Below, piece after piece: positions 1 through 5,340 of a DNA stretch of 5,340 nt; positions within the stretch are counted from its first letter, which is position 1; each line of letters begins with the position of its first letter. Position numbers and translations under genes: made by a program. The notes below the pieces were generated by a model. It was not told where the DNA came from. It saw only the letters and a list, made by a program, of their open reading frames with translations, and searched no databases. Origin of the DNA: a bacterium (lineage in GTDB: Bacteria > BMS3Abin14); contig JARGFV010000147.1 in NCBI GenBank assembly GCA_029210545.1, forward strand, positions 1 through 5,340, read 5' to 3'.

Positions 1-448
1 AAAGGGAGTGCATCCGGGATAATTGGGGTTCGGTCGTTTCCGTTTTGAGATAGGTCCGGATCTCGGCAACAGCTTTCAGAAGCAGGCCTGCATTCTCCTT
101 TACGGTGGATAAAAGGGGGTCATCACCCTTTCCCTCACGAACCAGCTGTTTCATCTCCTCACCGTTGACAGCGTCAGAGATAATGCGTTCACTCTGGTCG
201 ATCATGGTCCAGCCCCGCTTGTCGATCACTCCCCCGAAAATTCCCCCCTTGCCCATCTGGTCGAGCATGACCAGGCTGCCCCCCTCCAGGGCCATCTGGT
301 AGGCCTGGTTGACGAGGATCTGGAGGCTGAAGATCTGGACATCGTCGCCCCTCCGGCTGGCAGCGTCAGAATGTTGAAACGCTGCCGGCGTGAAAACTGA
401 AGACAGCACTGTCAGGACAAAGACGAAAACTGCAGGCCTGGTTTTCAT
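1..448 (-). CDS. Exported helical protein of unknown function, 5' part only (cut by left window edge)
   Basis: The reverse strand from the ATG at 446-448 stays open for 149 codons to the left edge, so the C-terminus is missing. The product begins MKTRPAVFVFVLTVLSSVFT: a short basic start, a hydrophobic core at about residues 6-19, then small residues and a likely signal-peptidase site within residues 20-31 (…PAAF…SDAAS). The mature part is predicted mostly helical and polar, with the segment ALEGGSLVMLDQMG at 53-66 and a glycine-rich turn GKGGIFGG at 66-73. There is no cysteine, no haem motif, and no transmembrane segment besides the signal. The ribosome binding site is weak (GGGGG, seven bases before ATG). 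It resembles small secreted helical hypothetical proteins I recall from environmental bacteria, but I cannot name a family. The gene is downstream of tkt in the same direction, separated by 397 bases, so probably a separate transcript. Existence is fairly sure, function unknown. Confidence 0.75.
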   Translation of the reverse strand, partial: MKTRPAVFVFVLTVLSSVFTPAAFQHSDAASRRGDDVQIFSLQILVNQAYQMALEGGSLVMLDQMGKGGIFGGVIDKRGWTMIDQSERIISDAVNGEEMKQLVREGKGDDPLLSTVKENAGLLLKAVAEIRTYLKTETTEPQLSRMHSL

Positions 449-466
449 AATGGAACCCCCGGTGCT

Positions 467-487
467 GGTGAAACCGGTTTATTCACC
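467..487. repeat. Imperfect palindrome in the leader of the exported-protein gene
   Basis: Arms GGTGAA (467-472) and TTCACC (482-487) flank the perfect 10-bp palindrome AAACCGGTTT (471-480), which overlaps the left arm by two bases. It lies 19-39 bases upstream of the ATG at 446-448. It could act as a DNA operator or as an mRNA hairpin near the ribosome binding site. The pattern is seen directly; a regulatory role is inference. Confidence 0.4.
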
Positions 488-582
488 CCCGCCCGCTCGC
501 TCGCTTCACTCGGGCTTGGTGTTTTGCGTTTTGGGTATAATTCTCAATCCTCTTTCCCTGTGTCTGCCAGCGATCAACTACA

Positions 583-611
583 AGTATAAACGCTGATCTG
601 CGGAATGGAAA
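583..611 (-). promoter_or_regulatory. Candidate sigma-70-type promoter for the exported-protein gene
   Basis: Reading the minus strand, TTTCCA (606-611, four of six matches to TTGACA) is followed after exactly 17 bases by TATACT (583-588, five of six matches to TATAAT). A start near 576 would give a leader of about 130 bases that includes the G+C-rich stretch and the palindrome at 467-487. Spacing and direction fit, but the -35 is weak and such matches arise by chance in A+T-richer spacers. Confidence 0.35.
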
Positions 612-640
612 CACCCGGGAAAAAGGTTCTGGGAAAAGCA

Positions 641-668
641 GTGCGATGTGCGTTCGTGCGTAAGTGCG
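641..668. repeat. Four closely spaced GTGCG words
   Basis: GTGCG occurs at 641-645, 648-652, 656-660 and 664-668, giving steps of 7, 8 and 8 bases, so it reads as a degenerate 8-bp repeat of the form GTGCGTNN. No inverted partner or coding role is visible. It may be simple drift in spacer DNA or a small protein-binding cluster. Confidence 0.35.
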
Positions 669-810
669 CGGGTACCAGGATACCTGAATACAAGGTAGGG
701 CTTCACTCACACAGAGACTTGATAAACTGATAACTTGACCCTGTTTGGGAGGTCTGGTGTCGATTGAGTGCATGCGTAGGTGTGCGAAGTTTGAACACGA
801 GGTCTTTCGC

Positions 811-832
811 AGCTACGCGTTCACGCTTAGCT
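811..832 (-). other. Stem-loop immediately downstream of the transketolase stop
   Basis: On the minus strand the bases just after the TGA form AGCTAAGCG, a TGAA loop, then CGCGTAGCT: a 9-bp stem with one mismatch and a four-base loop, beginning 13 bases past the stop. No T-run follows, so it does not meet the form of an intrinsic terminator. It could stabilise the 3' end of the tkt mRNA or work with another termination mechanism. The fold is seen; the role is inference. Confidence 0.4.
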
Positions 833-845
833 CACGTACGAACGA

Positions 846-2837
846 TCAGCCTTGCAGGAGTTCTTCAACGGTTCTGGCGATATTCTCTGCCGTGAACCCG
901 AACTTTACCATGTTCGTGCCCCCCGGGGCCGAAGAACCGAAACGGTTGATACCGATGATCTTCCCTCCACTGCCTGTGTACCGGTCCCACCCGAAGGGGG
1001 AGGCAGCTTCAACCGCGACCCGGGCGGTGAGTTCGGGCGGCAGCACCTCCCGCCGGTACGCTTCGGATTGCCGCTCGAACAGTTCGAAGCTCGCCATGTT
1101 GACCACCCGGACGTGGATGCCTTTCACGTCCAGCAGCTTCATGGCTCCCAGTGCCGGACCGACCTCGGACCCGGAAGCGATGATGATCGCCCTCCGGTCA
1201 TTCCCGGTTTCGGCGAGGACGTAAGCCCCTCTCCGGATGGACGAGGCCGGCGGACAGGCGCTCCGGTCGATTGGCTGGACTGTCTGGCGGGTCAGGACAA
1301 GGGCGGCAGGTCCGTCCAGCTGCAGGGAGATCTTCCACGCTTCGGCGGTCTCGGCCGCATCGGCAGGTCGCAGATCCACAAACCCCGGAATGGACCTGAT
1401 GGAAGCCAGCTGCTCGACAGGCTGGTGGGTCGGACCGTCTTCCCCAAGCCCGATGCTGTCGTGGGTCAGGATGTAGGTGACGTTCGCTCCCGAGAGGGCC
1501 GAAAGGCGCATGGAAGGTTTCATGTAGTCGGAAAAGATGAGGAAGGTACCCACGTAGGGGTGAAGAGCGCCGTGAAGGGCCATGCCGTTGGCCATGGCGG
1601 CCATCCCGTGTTCCCGGACACCGAAGTGAAAGTTCCGTCCTGCCCTGTCGTGCCTGGAGAAAGCGGGTTCACCCTTTATGAAAGTGTTGTTGGACGGAGC
1701 CAGGTCCGCGGAGCCTCCCAGGAGCCGGGGCAGAGCGGGGGCCAGGGCGTTAATGACCTTCCCGGAGGCGGCCCTGGTGGCCATGGCTTCTCCGGAAAGA
1801 TCCGGCACCATATCCTCCCACCCGTCCGGGAGTTCCTTGCTCCACATCTGCCTCCACTGGGCGGCCAGATCCGGATACCGTCTCTCGTACCCGGCGAAAA
1901 TCTCCTCCCAGGCGGTTTGGGCGGCCTCACCGCCATGAACAACCTGGGCAAAGTGCGCCTTGACCTCATCCGGGATCGTGAAGGCCGCCTCAAGAGGCCA
2001 CCCGAGGTTCTGCCTGGTCAGGCGGATCTCATCCTCTCCAAGAGGGGAGCCGTGGACGCCGGATGTGTCCTGTTTGTTGGGGCTTCCGAAACCGATATGG
2101 GTTCTGACAGCGATGATGGAGGGACGGCCGGTTTCCCCGCGTGCTTTGTCGACAGCGGATTCGATGGCGTCGATATCGTTCCCGTCGGATACCTCCTGGG
2201 TGTGCCAGCCGTAGGCGGCAAAACGGGCCATTGAGTCCTCGGTGAAAGCCAGGTCCGTGGATCCGTCGATGGAGATGTGGTTATCGTCGTAAAGGACGAC
2301 GAGCTTCCCCAGTCCAAGGTGTCCGGCCAGGGAACAGGCCTCCGAGGCGACTCCCTCCATGAGGTCCCCGTCACTGGCGATGACGTATGTGAAGTGGTCG
2401 ACGATCTCAAGATCCGGCCGGTTAAATACCGCGGCCAGGTGGGCCTCCGCAATGGCCATGCCGACAGCGTTGGAGATTCCCTGGCCAAGGGGGCCGGTGG
2501 TCACTTCCACCCCGGGTGTGAGGTGGTTTTCGGGGTGTCCCGGCGTTCGCGAGCCCCACTGCCTGAAATCCATCAGATCGTCGAGGCTCAGGTCGTAACC
2601 GGTAAGGTGCAGCAGGGAATACAGGAGCATTGAGCCGTGTCCGGCCGACAGGATGAACCGGTCCCTGTCGGGCCACAGGGGGTTGCGCGGGTTGTGCTTC
2701 ATGGACCTTTTCCAGAGGACATAGCCCATGGCCGCGGCGCCCATGGGCATTCCCGGGTGGCCGCTGTTGGCTTTCTGGACGCCGTCCACGGCGAGCATCC
2801 GGATGGTGTTTACCGCAAGGTTTTCGATAGTGCTCAT
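846..2837 (-). CDS. tkt: Transketolase
   Basis: Cytoplasmic thiamine-diphosphate enzyme that moves two-carbon ketol units between sugar phosphates in the non-oxidative pentose phosphate pathway, or in the Calvin cycle if one is present. At 663 residues it has the length of full bacterial transketolases. The N-terminal cofactor domain (about 1-330) shows SGHPGMPMG (25-33, H27), SAGHGSM (H67), the cofactor/metal motif as SDGD (155-158) through DDN (184-186), and H262 in VHGSP. The middle pyrimidine-binding domain (about 345-520) has SADLAPSN (376-383), the VREHG glutamate (E409), [15 protein letters not shown] (459-473) and R517. The C-terminal domain fills about 535-663. All expected active-site residues are present. 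SDGD in place of GDG is a common family variant. The ATG at 2835-2837 has AGGAG six bases upstream. It is the middle of three minus-strand genes, with its own likely promoter. Confidence 0.97.
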   Translation of the reverse strand: MSTIENLAVNTIRMLAVDGVQKANSGHPGMPMGAAAMGYVLWKRSMKHNPRNPLWPDRDRFILSAGHGSMLLYSLLHLTGYDLSLDDLMDFRQWGSRTPGHPENHLTPGVEVTTGPLGQGISNAVGMAIAEAHLAAVFNRPDLEIVDHFTYVIASDGDLMEGVASEACSLAGHLGLGKLVVLYDDNHISIDGSTDLAFTEDSMARFAAYGWHTQEVSDGNDIDAIESAVDKARGETGRPSIIAVRTHIGFGSPNKQDTSGVHGSPLGEDEIRLTRQNLGWPLEAAFTIPDEVKAHFAQVVHGGEAAQTAWEEIFAGYERRYPDLAAQWRQMWSKELPDGWEDMVPDLSGEAMATRAASGKVINALAPALPRLLGGSADLAPSNNTFIKGEPAFSRHDRAGRNFHFGVREHGMAAMANGMALHGALHPYVGTFLIFSDYMKPSMRLSALSGANVTYILTHDSIGLGEDGPTHQPVEQLASIRSIPGFVDLRPADAAETAEAWKISLQLDGPAALVLTRQTVQPIDRSACPPASSIRRGAYVLAETGNDRRAIIIASGSEVGPALGAMKLLDVKGIHVRVVNMASFELFERQSEAYRREVLPPELTARVAVEAASPFGWDRYTGSGGKIIGINRFGSSAPGGTNMVKFGFTAENIARTVEELLQG

Positions 2838-2843
2838 ATGGAT

Positions 2844-2848
2844 CTCCT
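2844..2848 (-). promoter_or_regulatory. Ribosome binding site of tkt
   Basis: AGGAG on the minus strand is separated by six bases from the ATG at 2835-2837. This is a near-ideal Shine-Dalgarno placement, and it confirms the start that gives the standard [18 protein letters not shown]-type N-terminus. Confidence 0.85.
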
Positions 2849-2876
2849 GAGTGTGAAATTTGAAATAAGTTTTGAT

Positions 2877-2905
2877 TACCTAACAGCCGAAAATGGGGGT
2901 GTCAA
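2877..2905 (-). promoter_or_regulatory. Likely sigma-70-type promoter of tkt
   Basis: The minus strand carries a perfect TTGACA -35 (2900-2905), then a 17-base spacer ending in TGT, then TAGGTA (2877-2882). The -10 matches the consensus poorly (two of six), but the TG one base upstream gives an extended -10 arrangement. Transcription would start near 2870, leaving a leader of about 33 bases that is A+T-rich and includes the ribosome binding site. The perfect -35 and its position support it; the weak -10 lowers confidence. Confidence 0.45.
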
Positions 2906-2911
2906 GGAAAG

Positions 2912-2946
2912 CAGTAATCAGTAACCGGTGATCAGTAATCAGTACA
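2912..2946. repeat. Five tandem 7-bp units upstream of the tkt promoter
   Basis: Reading the plus strand from 2912, successive heptamers are CAGTAAT (2912-2918), CAGTAAC (2919-2925), CGGTGAT (2926-2932), CAGTAAT (2933-2939) and CAGTACA (2940-2946). The consensus is CAGTAAT. The tract begins six bases beyond the -35 of the tkt promoter and lies between that promoter and the upstream gene. Heptameric tandem repeats in spacers are known, for instance the STRR repeats of filamentous cyanobacteria, but I do not recognise this unit as a named family. Confidence 0.7.
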
Positions 2947-2962
2947 GGAAAATCGGAGATCA

Positions 2963-2978
2963 TGGATCGGATGATCCA
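2963..2978 (-). other. Small hairpin downstream of the DUF255 gene, possible weak terminator
   Basis: TGGATC (2963-2968) and GATCCA (2973-2978) form a 6-bp stem around a four-base loop, about 40 bases past the stop of the DUF255 gene. On the minus strand a short TTTT follows only after about ten bases, so it is a poor fit to an intrinsic terminator. It may simply reflect the GATC-rich sequence here. Confidence 0.25.
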
Positions 2979-2993
2979 ACGTGGTGTTCTGGT

Positions 2994-3014
2994 TTCTGAC
3001 TGCTGGCTACTGCC
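2994..3014. repeat. Three degenerate 7-bp units, reverse orientation to the 2912 tract
   Basis: The plus strand reads TTCTGAC, TGCTGGC and TACTGCC in steps of seven (2994-3014), fitting TNCTGNC. The reverse complement of the CAGTAAT unit, rotated, is TACTGAT, so this tract is plausibly a diverged inverted copy of the repeats at 2912-2946. It sits just past the stop codon of the DUF255 gene. Confidence 0.4.
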
Positions 3015-3016
3015 CT

Positions 3017-5131
3017 TCACGGTCCTCCTGTCTCCACATCCTCGATGGCGGCTATCATCTCCTCCGGCACCGTGGTGGGGGCCCGGCAGATGAAATCCTT
3101 GCAGACGTAGGCGGTGGCCAGGCCTTCGAAGGTACGGATATCCCTGGCGTAGGGGATAAGCCGTGCGACCTCGGTGTTTCGGGTGGTCGAGGGGATGAAC
3201 ACCGCCACCATGTTGGGGCAGTAAGCCTTTCTCAGGGCCGAGACCATCTCAAGGGTGTCGGGCCTGGAAGGATCACCGGTGATGATGACCTCTGCCGAGG
3301 AGTTGAGGGCCATGTTGAACACGGAGATCAGATGAGCGTGGGCAGCTGGATACTTTGCCATGTTTCCAGCGAACGCTTTCCCGATTTGGGCGACTTTTTC
3401 CTCGTAGTCGGGTTTGGCCGTCAACCTTCCTATCCTCAGCAGGTTCATGGCTGCTACCGCGTTCCCTGACGGTACGGCGCCGTCGGCGGCGAACTTGTGA
3501 CGGACAGGCAGTGGACCGCTTCCCCTCGGGCTGAAAAAGAGCCCGCCGCCGTCGTCGTCCCAGTGCAGTCCGATCATCTCCTCGGCCAGTGATATGGCTC
3601 CTGTGAGATATGGCGGACGGAAGGTAGCCTGGTAAAGCTCCATGAGTCCCCAGAGGAGATATGAGTAATCGTCCAGGAAGGCCGGCACCGTTGCCTTCTC
3701 GCTGTACCTGATGTGGAGAAGCTGCCCTTCGCTTCCCCTCATCCTCTCGCTGACAAAGACGCCGGCTTTTTCGGCGGCGTGGGCGTAGTCCATGTTGTCG
3801 AAGGCCCCGGCCGCTTTGGCAAGTGATGCGATCATGAGCCCGTTCATGTCGGTCTGGACCTTCAAGTCAGTGAAGGGCCTGACCCGCTGCTCCCGGGCCT
3901 CCATGAGCTTTGAGGTGATCTTTTTAACCGCCTCAGCGAGCTGCGCCGGGGACATACCCAGTTGCGGGGCGGCCGCGTCGAGGGCCGCTGATCGAAAAAG
4001 GACGTGGCGCTCCCCTGATCCCCCATCCCCCTCGATCAGCCCGGTCTCGTTGGAAAGGTTAAAAATGAACCGCGCGATCCTGTTGTCCACCCCGTCGAGG
4101 ACCTCTTCGATCTCTCCTGGTGTCCAGGTGTAAAACCTGCCCTCCACCCCTTCGCTGTCGGCGTCCACGGCGGTGTAAAATCCACCATCAGGACCGGTCA
4201 TCTCCCTGAGAACGAAGTCCAGGATCCCCTCGGAGAACTCCTTGAACTCCTCCTCCCCTGTCGCCCTGTAAGCCTCGGTGGCGGCCATGGAAACGAGGGC
4301 CTGGTCGTAGAGCATCTTCTCGAAGTGAGGCACGGTCCAGGCGGCGTCGGTGGAGTAACGGTGTATCCCGCCGCCGATGTGATCGTAAATACCGCCCAGC
4401 CTCATGGCCCGCAGGCTTTTCCGGACCATCTCCATGGCCCTCGGTTCGGAATTTCTCTTCCCGTAGTGGAGGAGGAAAAGGAGGTTGACCGGAGTCGGGA
4501 ACTTTGGTGCGGAGCCGAATCCGCCGTGCCGGGTATCGAACTGTCCAAACATCTGTCCGAAAGTCTGGCCGATAAGGGATTTCCCTGGTCTTCCGACAGG
4601 TCTGGGAGTCAGCGCTTCACAGATCGACTTGACCACGTCCTCGGCAGCCGCCACGGCCTTGGGTCTCCTTCGGTTCCAGAGATCCCTGACCTTGGGTATG
4701 AGTTCCAGCATCCCCATTCGTCCATGGCTCGATTCACGGGGAAAGTAGGTGCCGGCGAAAAACGGTTTCTTGTCAGGCGTCATGATGACGTTGAGGGGCC
4801 ATCCGCCGGTACCGGTCATCTGCTGGCAGACGTTCATGAAGAGGTGGTCCAGGTCGGGACGCTCCTCGCGGTCCACCTTGATGCACACGAAGGTTTCGTT
4901 GAGGAGCGCTGCGACCTCCGGGTCGCTGAACGACTCGGCCTCCATGACGTGGCACCAGTGGCAGGTTGAGTAGCCGATGGACAGGAGAACCGGTTTGTCC
5001 TCGGCGGTGGCTTTCATGAACGCCTTGGAAGACCACGGATACCAGTTAACCGGGTTCCGGGCGTGCTGGAGAAGGTAGGGGCTGCCGGACCTGGAAAGCC
5101 GGTTTGCCTTTCCTCCTGGTGTTTTGTTCAA
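3017..5131 (-). CDS. DUF255 / YyaL-type thioredoxin domain-containing protein
   Basis: Soluble 704-residue protein of the family that includes Bacillus YyaL and animal SPATA20 (SSP411). There is no signal peptide or membrane segment. Residues about 10-170 are the thioredoxin-like DUF255 domain, opening with [21 protein letters not shown] and carrying [12 protein letters not shown] with C57 and C60 as the CxxC-like pair, then [10 protein letters not shown] (87-96) and TGGWPLN (108-114). The rest resembles alpha/alpha-barrel sugar-enzyme folds: [10 protein letters not shown] (203-212), [13 protein letters not shown] (250-262), [12 protein letters not shown] (267-278), AVDADSEG (321-328), [11 protein letters not shown] (485-495), [10 protein letters not shown] (554-563) and a C-terminal [13 protein letters not shown] with C677 and C682. 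All family blocks are present in order. The molecular role is unsettled; a redox or sugar-related activity is only inferred from the folds. It starts at TTG (5129-5131). The product is certain as family, uncertain as function. Confidence 0.93.
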   Translation of the reverse strand: MNKTPGGKANRLSRSGSPYLLQHARNPVNWYPWSSKAFMKATAEDKPVLLSIGYSTCHWCHVMEAESFSDPEVAALLNETFVCIKVDREERPDLDHLFMNVCQQMTGTGGWPLNVIMTPDKKPFFAGTYFPRESSHGRMGMLELIPKVRDLWNRRRPKAVAAAEDVVKSICEALTPRPVGRPGKSLIGQTFGQMFGQFDTRHGGFGSAPKFPTPVNLLFLLHYGKRNSEPRAMEMVRKSLRAMRLGGIYDHIGGGIHRYSTDAAWTVPHFEKMLYDQALVSMAATEAYRATGEEEFKEFSEGILDFVLREMTGPDGGFYTAVDADSEGVEGRFYTWTPGEIEEVLDGVDNRIARFIFNLSNETGLIEGDGGSGERHVLFRSAALDAAAPQLGMSPAQLAEAVKKITSKLMEAREQRVRPFTDLKVQTDMNGLMIASLAKAAGAFDNMDYAHAAEKAGVFVSERMRGSEGQLLHIRYSEKATVPAFLDDYSYLLWGLMELYQATFRPPYLTGAISLAEEMIGLHWDDDGGGLFFSPRGSGPLPVRHKFAADGAVPSGNAVAAMNLLRIGRLTAKPDYEEKVAQIGKAFAGNMAKYPAAHAHLISVFNMALNSSAEVIITGDPSRPDTLEMVSALRKAYCPNMVAVFIPSTTRNTEVARLIPYARDIRTFEGLATAYVCKDFICRAPTTVPEEMIAAIEDVETGGP

Positions 5132-5136
5132 AAGAT

Positions 5137-5143
5137 CCTCCCC
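5137..5143 (-). promoter_or_regulatory. Ribosome binding site that fixes the TTG start of the DUF255 gene
   Basis: GGGGAGG on the minus strand lies five bases upstream of the TTG at 5129-5131. No ATG lies nearby in frame: the next methionine is residue 39, already inside the conserved domain, while the family-typical sequence starts by about residue 10. Together these make TTG the best start. Confidence 0.75.
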
Positions 5144-5340
5144 AGGAATGTGGATGAACAGTCTGCGAGTCTACAGTTTACGGTTTACAGTAAACTGTGA
5201 CGGCTGAAAACTCGAAATCCGCGATTGGTCTGGGCCGGCCTCCGGTCGGGGTGTCTGAGGGGGCTGTTTTTGACACGCCGGTCCTGGTACCTGGACTTTT
5301 CGGCATCGACGCCACCCGCCGACCCCGAAGTCCCGACCAA
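5144..5340. other. Right-edge spacer upstream of the DUF255 gene
   Basis: About 200 bases with no supported gene. Nearest the DUF255 start it is A+T-richer and contains the inverted repeat at 5173-5198, where a promoter would be expected, but I find no good -35/-10 pair. From about 5220 to the edge it is G+C-rich and several frames are open by chance, including a plus-strand frame from the GTG at 5197 to the edge. No ribosome binding site precedes that GTG. Confidence 0.4.
5173..5198. repeat. Perfect 9-bp inverted repeat ahead of the DUF255 gene, possible operator
   Basis: ACAGTTTAC (5173-5181) and GTAAACTGT (5190-5198) are exact reverse complements around the eight-base spacer GGTTTACA. The spacer adds a further GTTTAC half-site, so GTTTAC/GTAAAC occurs three times, also forming the smaller palindrome GTTTACAGTAAAC (5184-5196). 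The element ends 41 bases before the TTG start, a usual place for an operator or promoter overlap. It also reads as 7-bp steps (CAGTTTA, CGGTTTA, CAGTAAA), like the tract near 2912. The symmetry is seen; regulator binding is inference. Confidence 0.6.

Larger units (their letters stand above)
449..845. other. 397-base spacer without a convincing gene
   Basis: This stretch lies between the transketolase stop and the start of the exported-protein gene. It holds a hairpin right after the tkt stop (811-832), loose repeats of ACTTGATAA type (717-740), four GTGCG words at 7-8 base steps (641-668), a candidate minus-strand promoter (583-611), a G+C-rich stretch with a 5-bp inverted repeat GCCCG/CGGGC (491-495 and 511-515) around CGCT repeats, and the leader palindrome (467-487). 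No tRNA cloverleaf was recognised. A 96-codon reverse frame at 483-773 has no ribosome binding site and an unprotein-like composition, so it is not called. Confidence 0.6.

Noticed and set aside
155-158. Apparent loss of the GDG cofactor motif in transketolase (residues 155-158, SDGD; numbers are protein positions)
   Set aside because: SDGD at this place is a common variant in bacterial transketolases, and the aspartates and the later DDN asparagine are intact, so activity is not in doubt.
491-520. GCCCG/CGGGC inverted repeat followed by a T-rich stretch, as a plus-strand terminator
   Set aside because: The stem is only five pairs around a 15-base loop, the T-rich stretch is interrupted, and no plus-strand gene ends here.
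536-541. Perfect TATAAT on the plus strand
   Set aside because: No acceptable -35 lies 16-18 bases upstream and there is no plus-strand gene downstream, so it is probably chance.
483-773. 96-codon reverse-strand frame in the spacer after tkt
   Set aside because: No ribosome binding site precedes its ATG, the product looks unlike a folded protein, and it spans the candidate promoter and repeats of the spacer.
745-1224. 159-codon plus-strand frame overlapping the 3' end of tkt
   Set aside because: Most of it is antisense to tkt, no ribosome binding site is seen, and its serine/arginine-rich product matches no family.
852-2234. Long open frame (460 codons) on the plus strand opposite tkt
   Set aside because: It lies wholly antisense to a certain transketolase gene, has no ribosome binding site, and its glycine-, arginine- and proline-rich composition is typical of the mirror frame of a G+C-rich gene.
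4325-4969. Open frame of 214 codons on the plus strand opposite the DUF255 gene
   Set aside because: It is antisense to well-conserved coding sequence, has no start signals, and its composition is that of a shadow frame.
1-5340. A CRISPR array, transposon ends, tRNA or riboswitch
   Set aside because: No long spaced direct repeats, transposase frames, cloverleaf or known riboswitch core was seen on either strand. The short heptamer tracts lack CRISPR-like spacers.

Overview
The window reads as ordinary chromosomal DNA from a moderately G+C-rich bacterium. Coding regions favour G/C at third codon positions, and the spacers are richer in A+T. The protein sequences and the loose, gene-poor spacing with short heptamer repeats would suit an environmental Gram-negative lineage, for example one related to the former Deltaproteobacteria. 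Nothing in the sequence fixes the taxon.

All three supported genes lie on the minus strand, so transcription runs right to left. From the right: (i) about 200 bases of spacer at the right edge, with a perfect 9-bp inverted repeat just ahead of the next gene; (ii) a complete 704-residue DUF255/YyaL-type protein (thioredoxin-like N-terminus with a CHWC centre, then an alpha/alpha-barrel region), starting at TTG behind a strong ribosome binding site; (iii) a 179-base spacer with a weak hairpin, two tracts of 7-bp repeats and a likely promoter for the next gene; (iv) a complete 663-residue transketolase with its cofactor and active-site residues intact; (v) a 397-base spacer with no convincing gene, holding a post-stop hairpin, short repeats, a candidate promoter and a palindrome; (vi) the first 149 codons of a small exported protein of unknown function, cut off by the left edge.

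The genes do not look like a tight operon. Each is preceded by a sizeable spacer, and two of the three have plausible promoters of their own. Transketolase is central carbon metabolism (pentose phosphate or Calvin-type sugar rearrangement). The DUF255 protein has no settled role, and the exported protein is unrecognised, so no shared pathway can be argued. I see no mobile element, CRISPR array, tRNA or rRNA, and no evidence of a new multi-gene system. The most unusual signals are the 7-bp-periodic repeats and inverted repeats on both sides of the DUF255 gene, and the partial exported protein.
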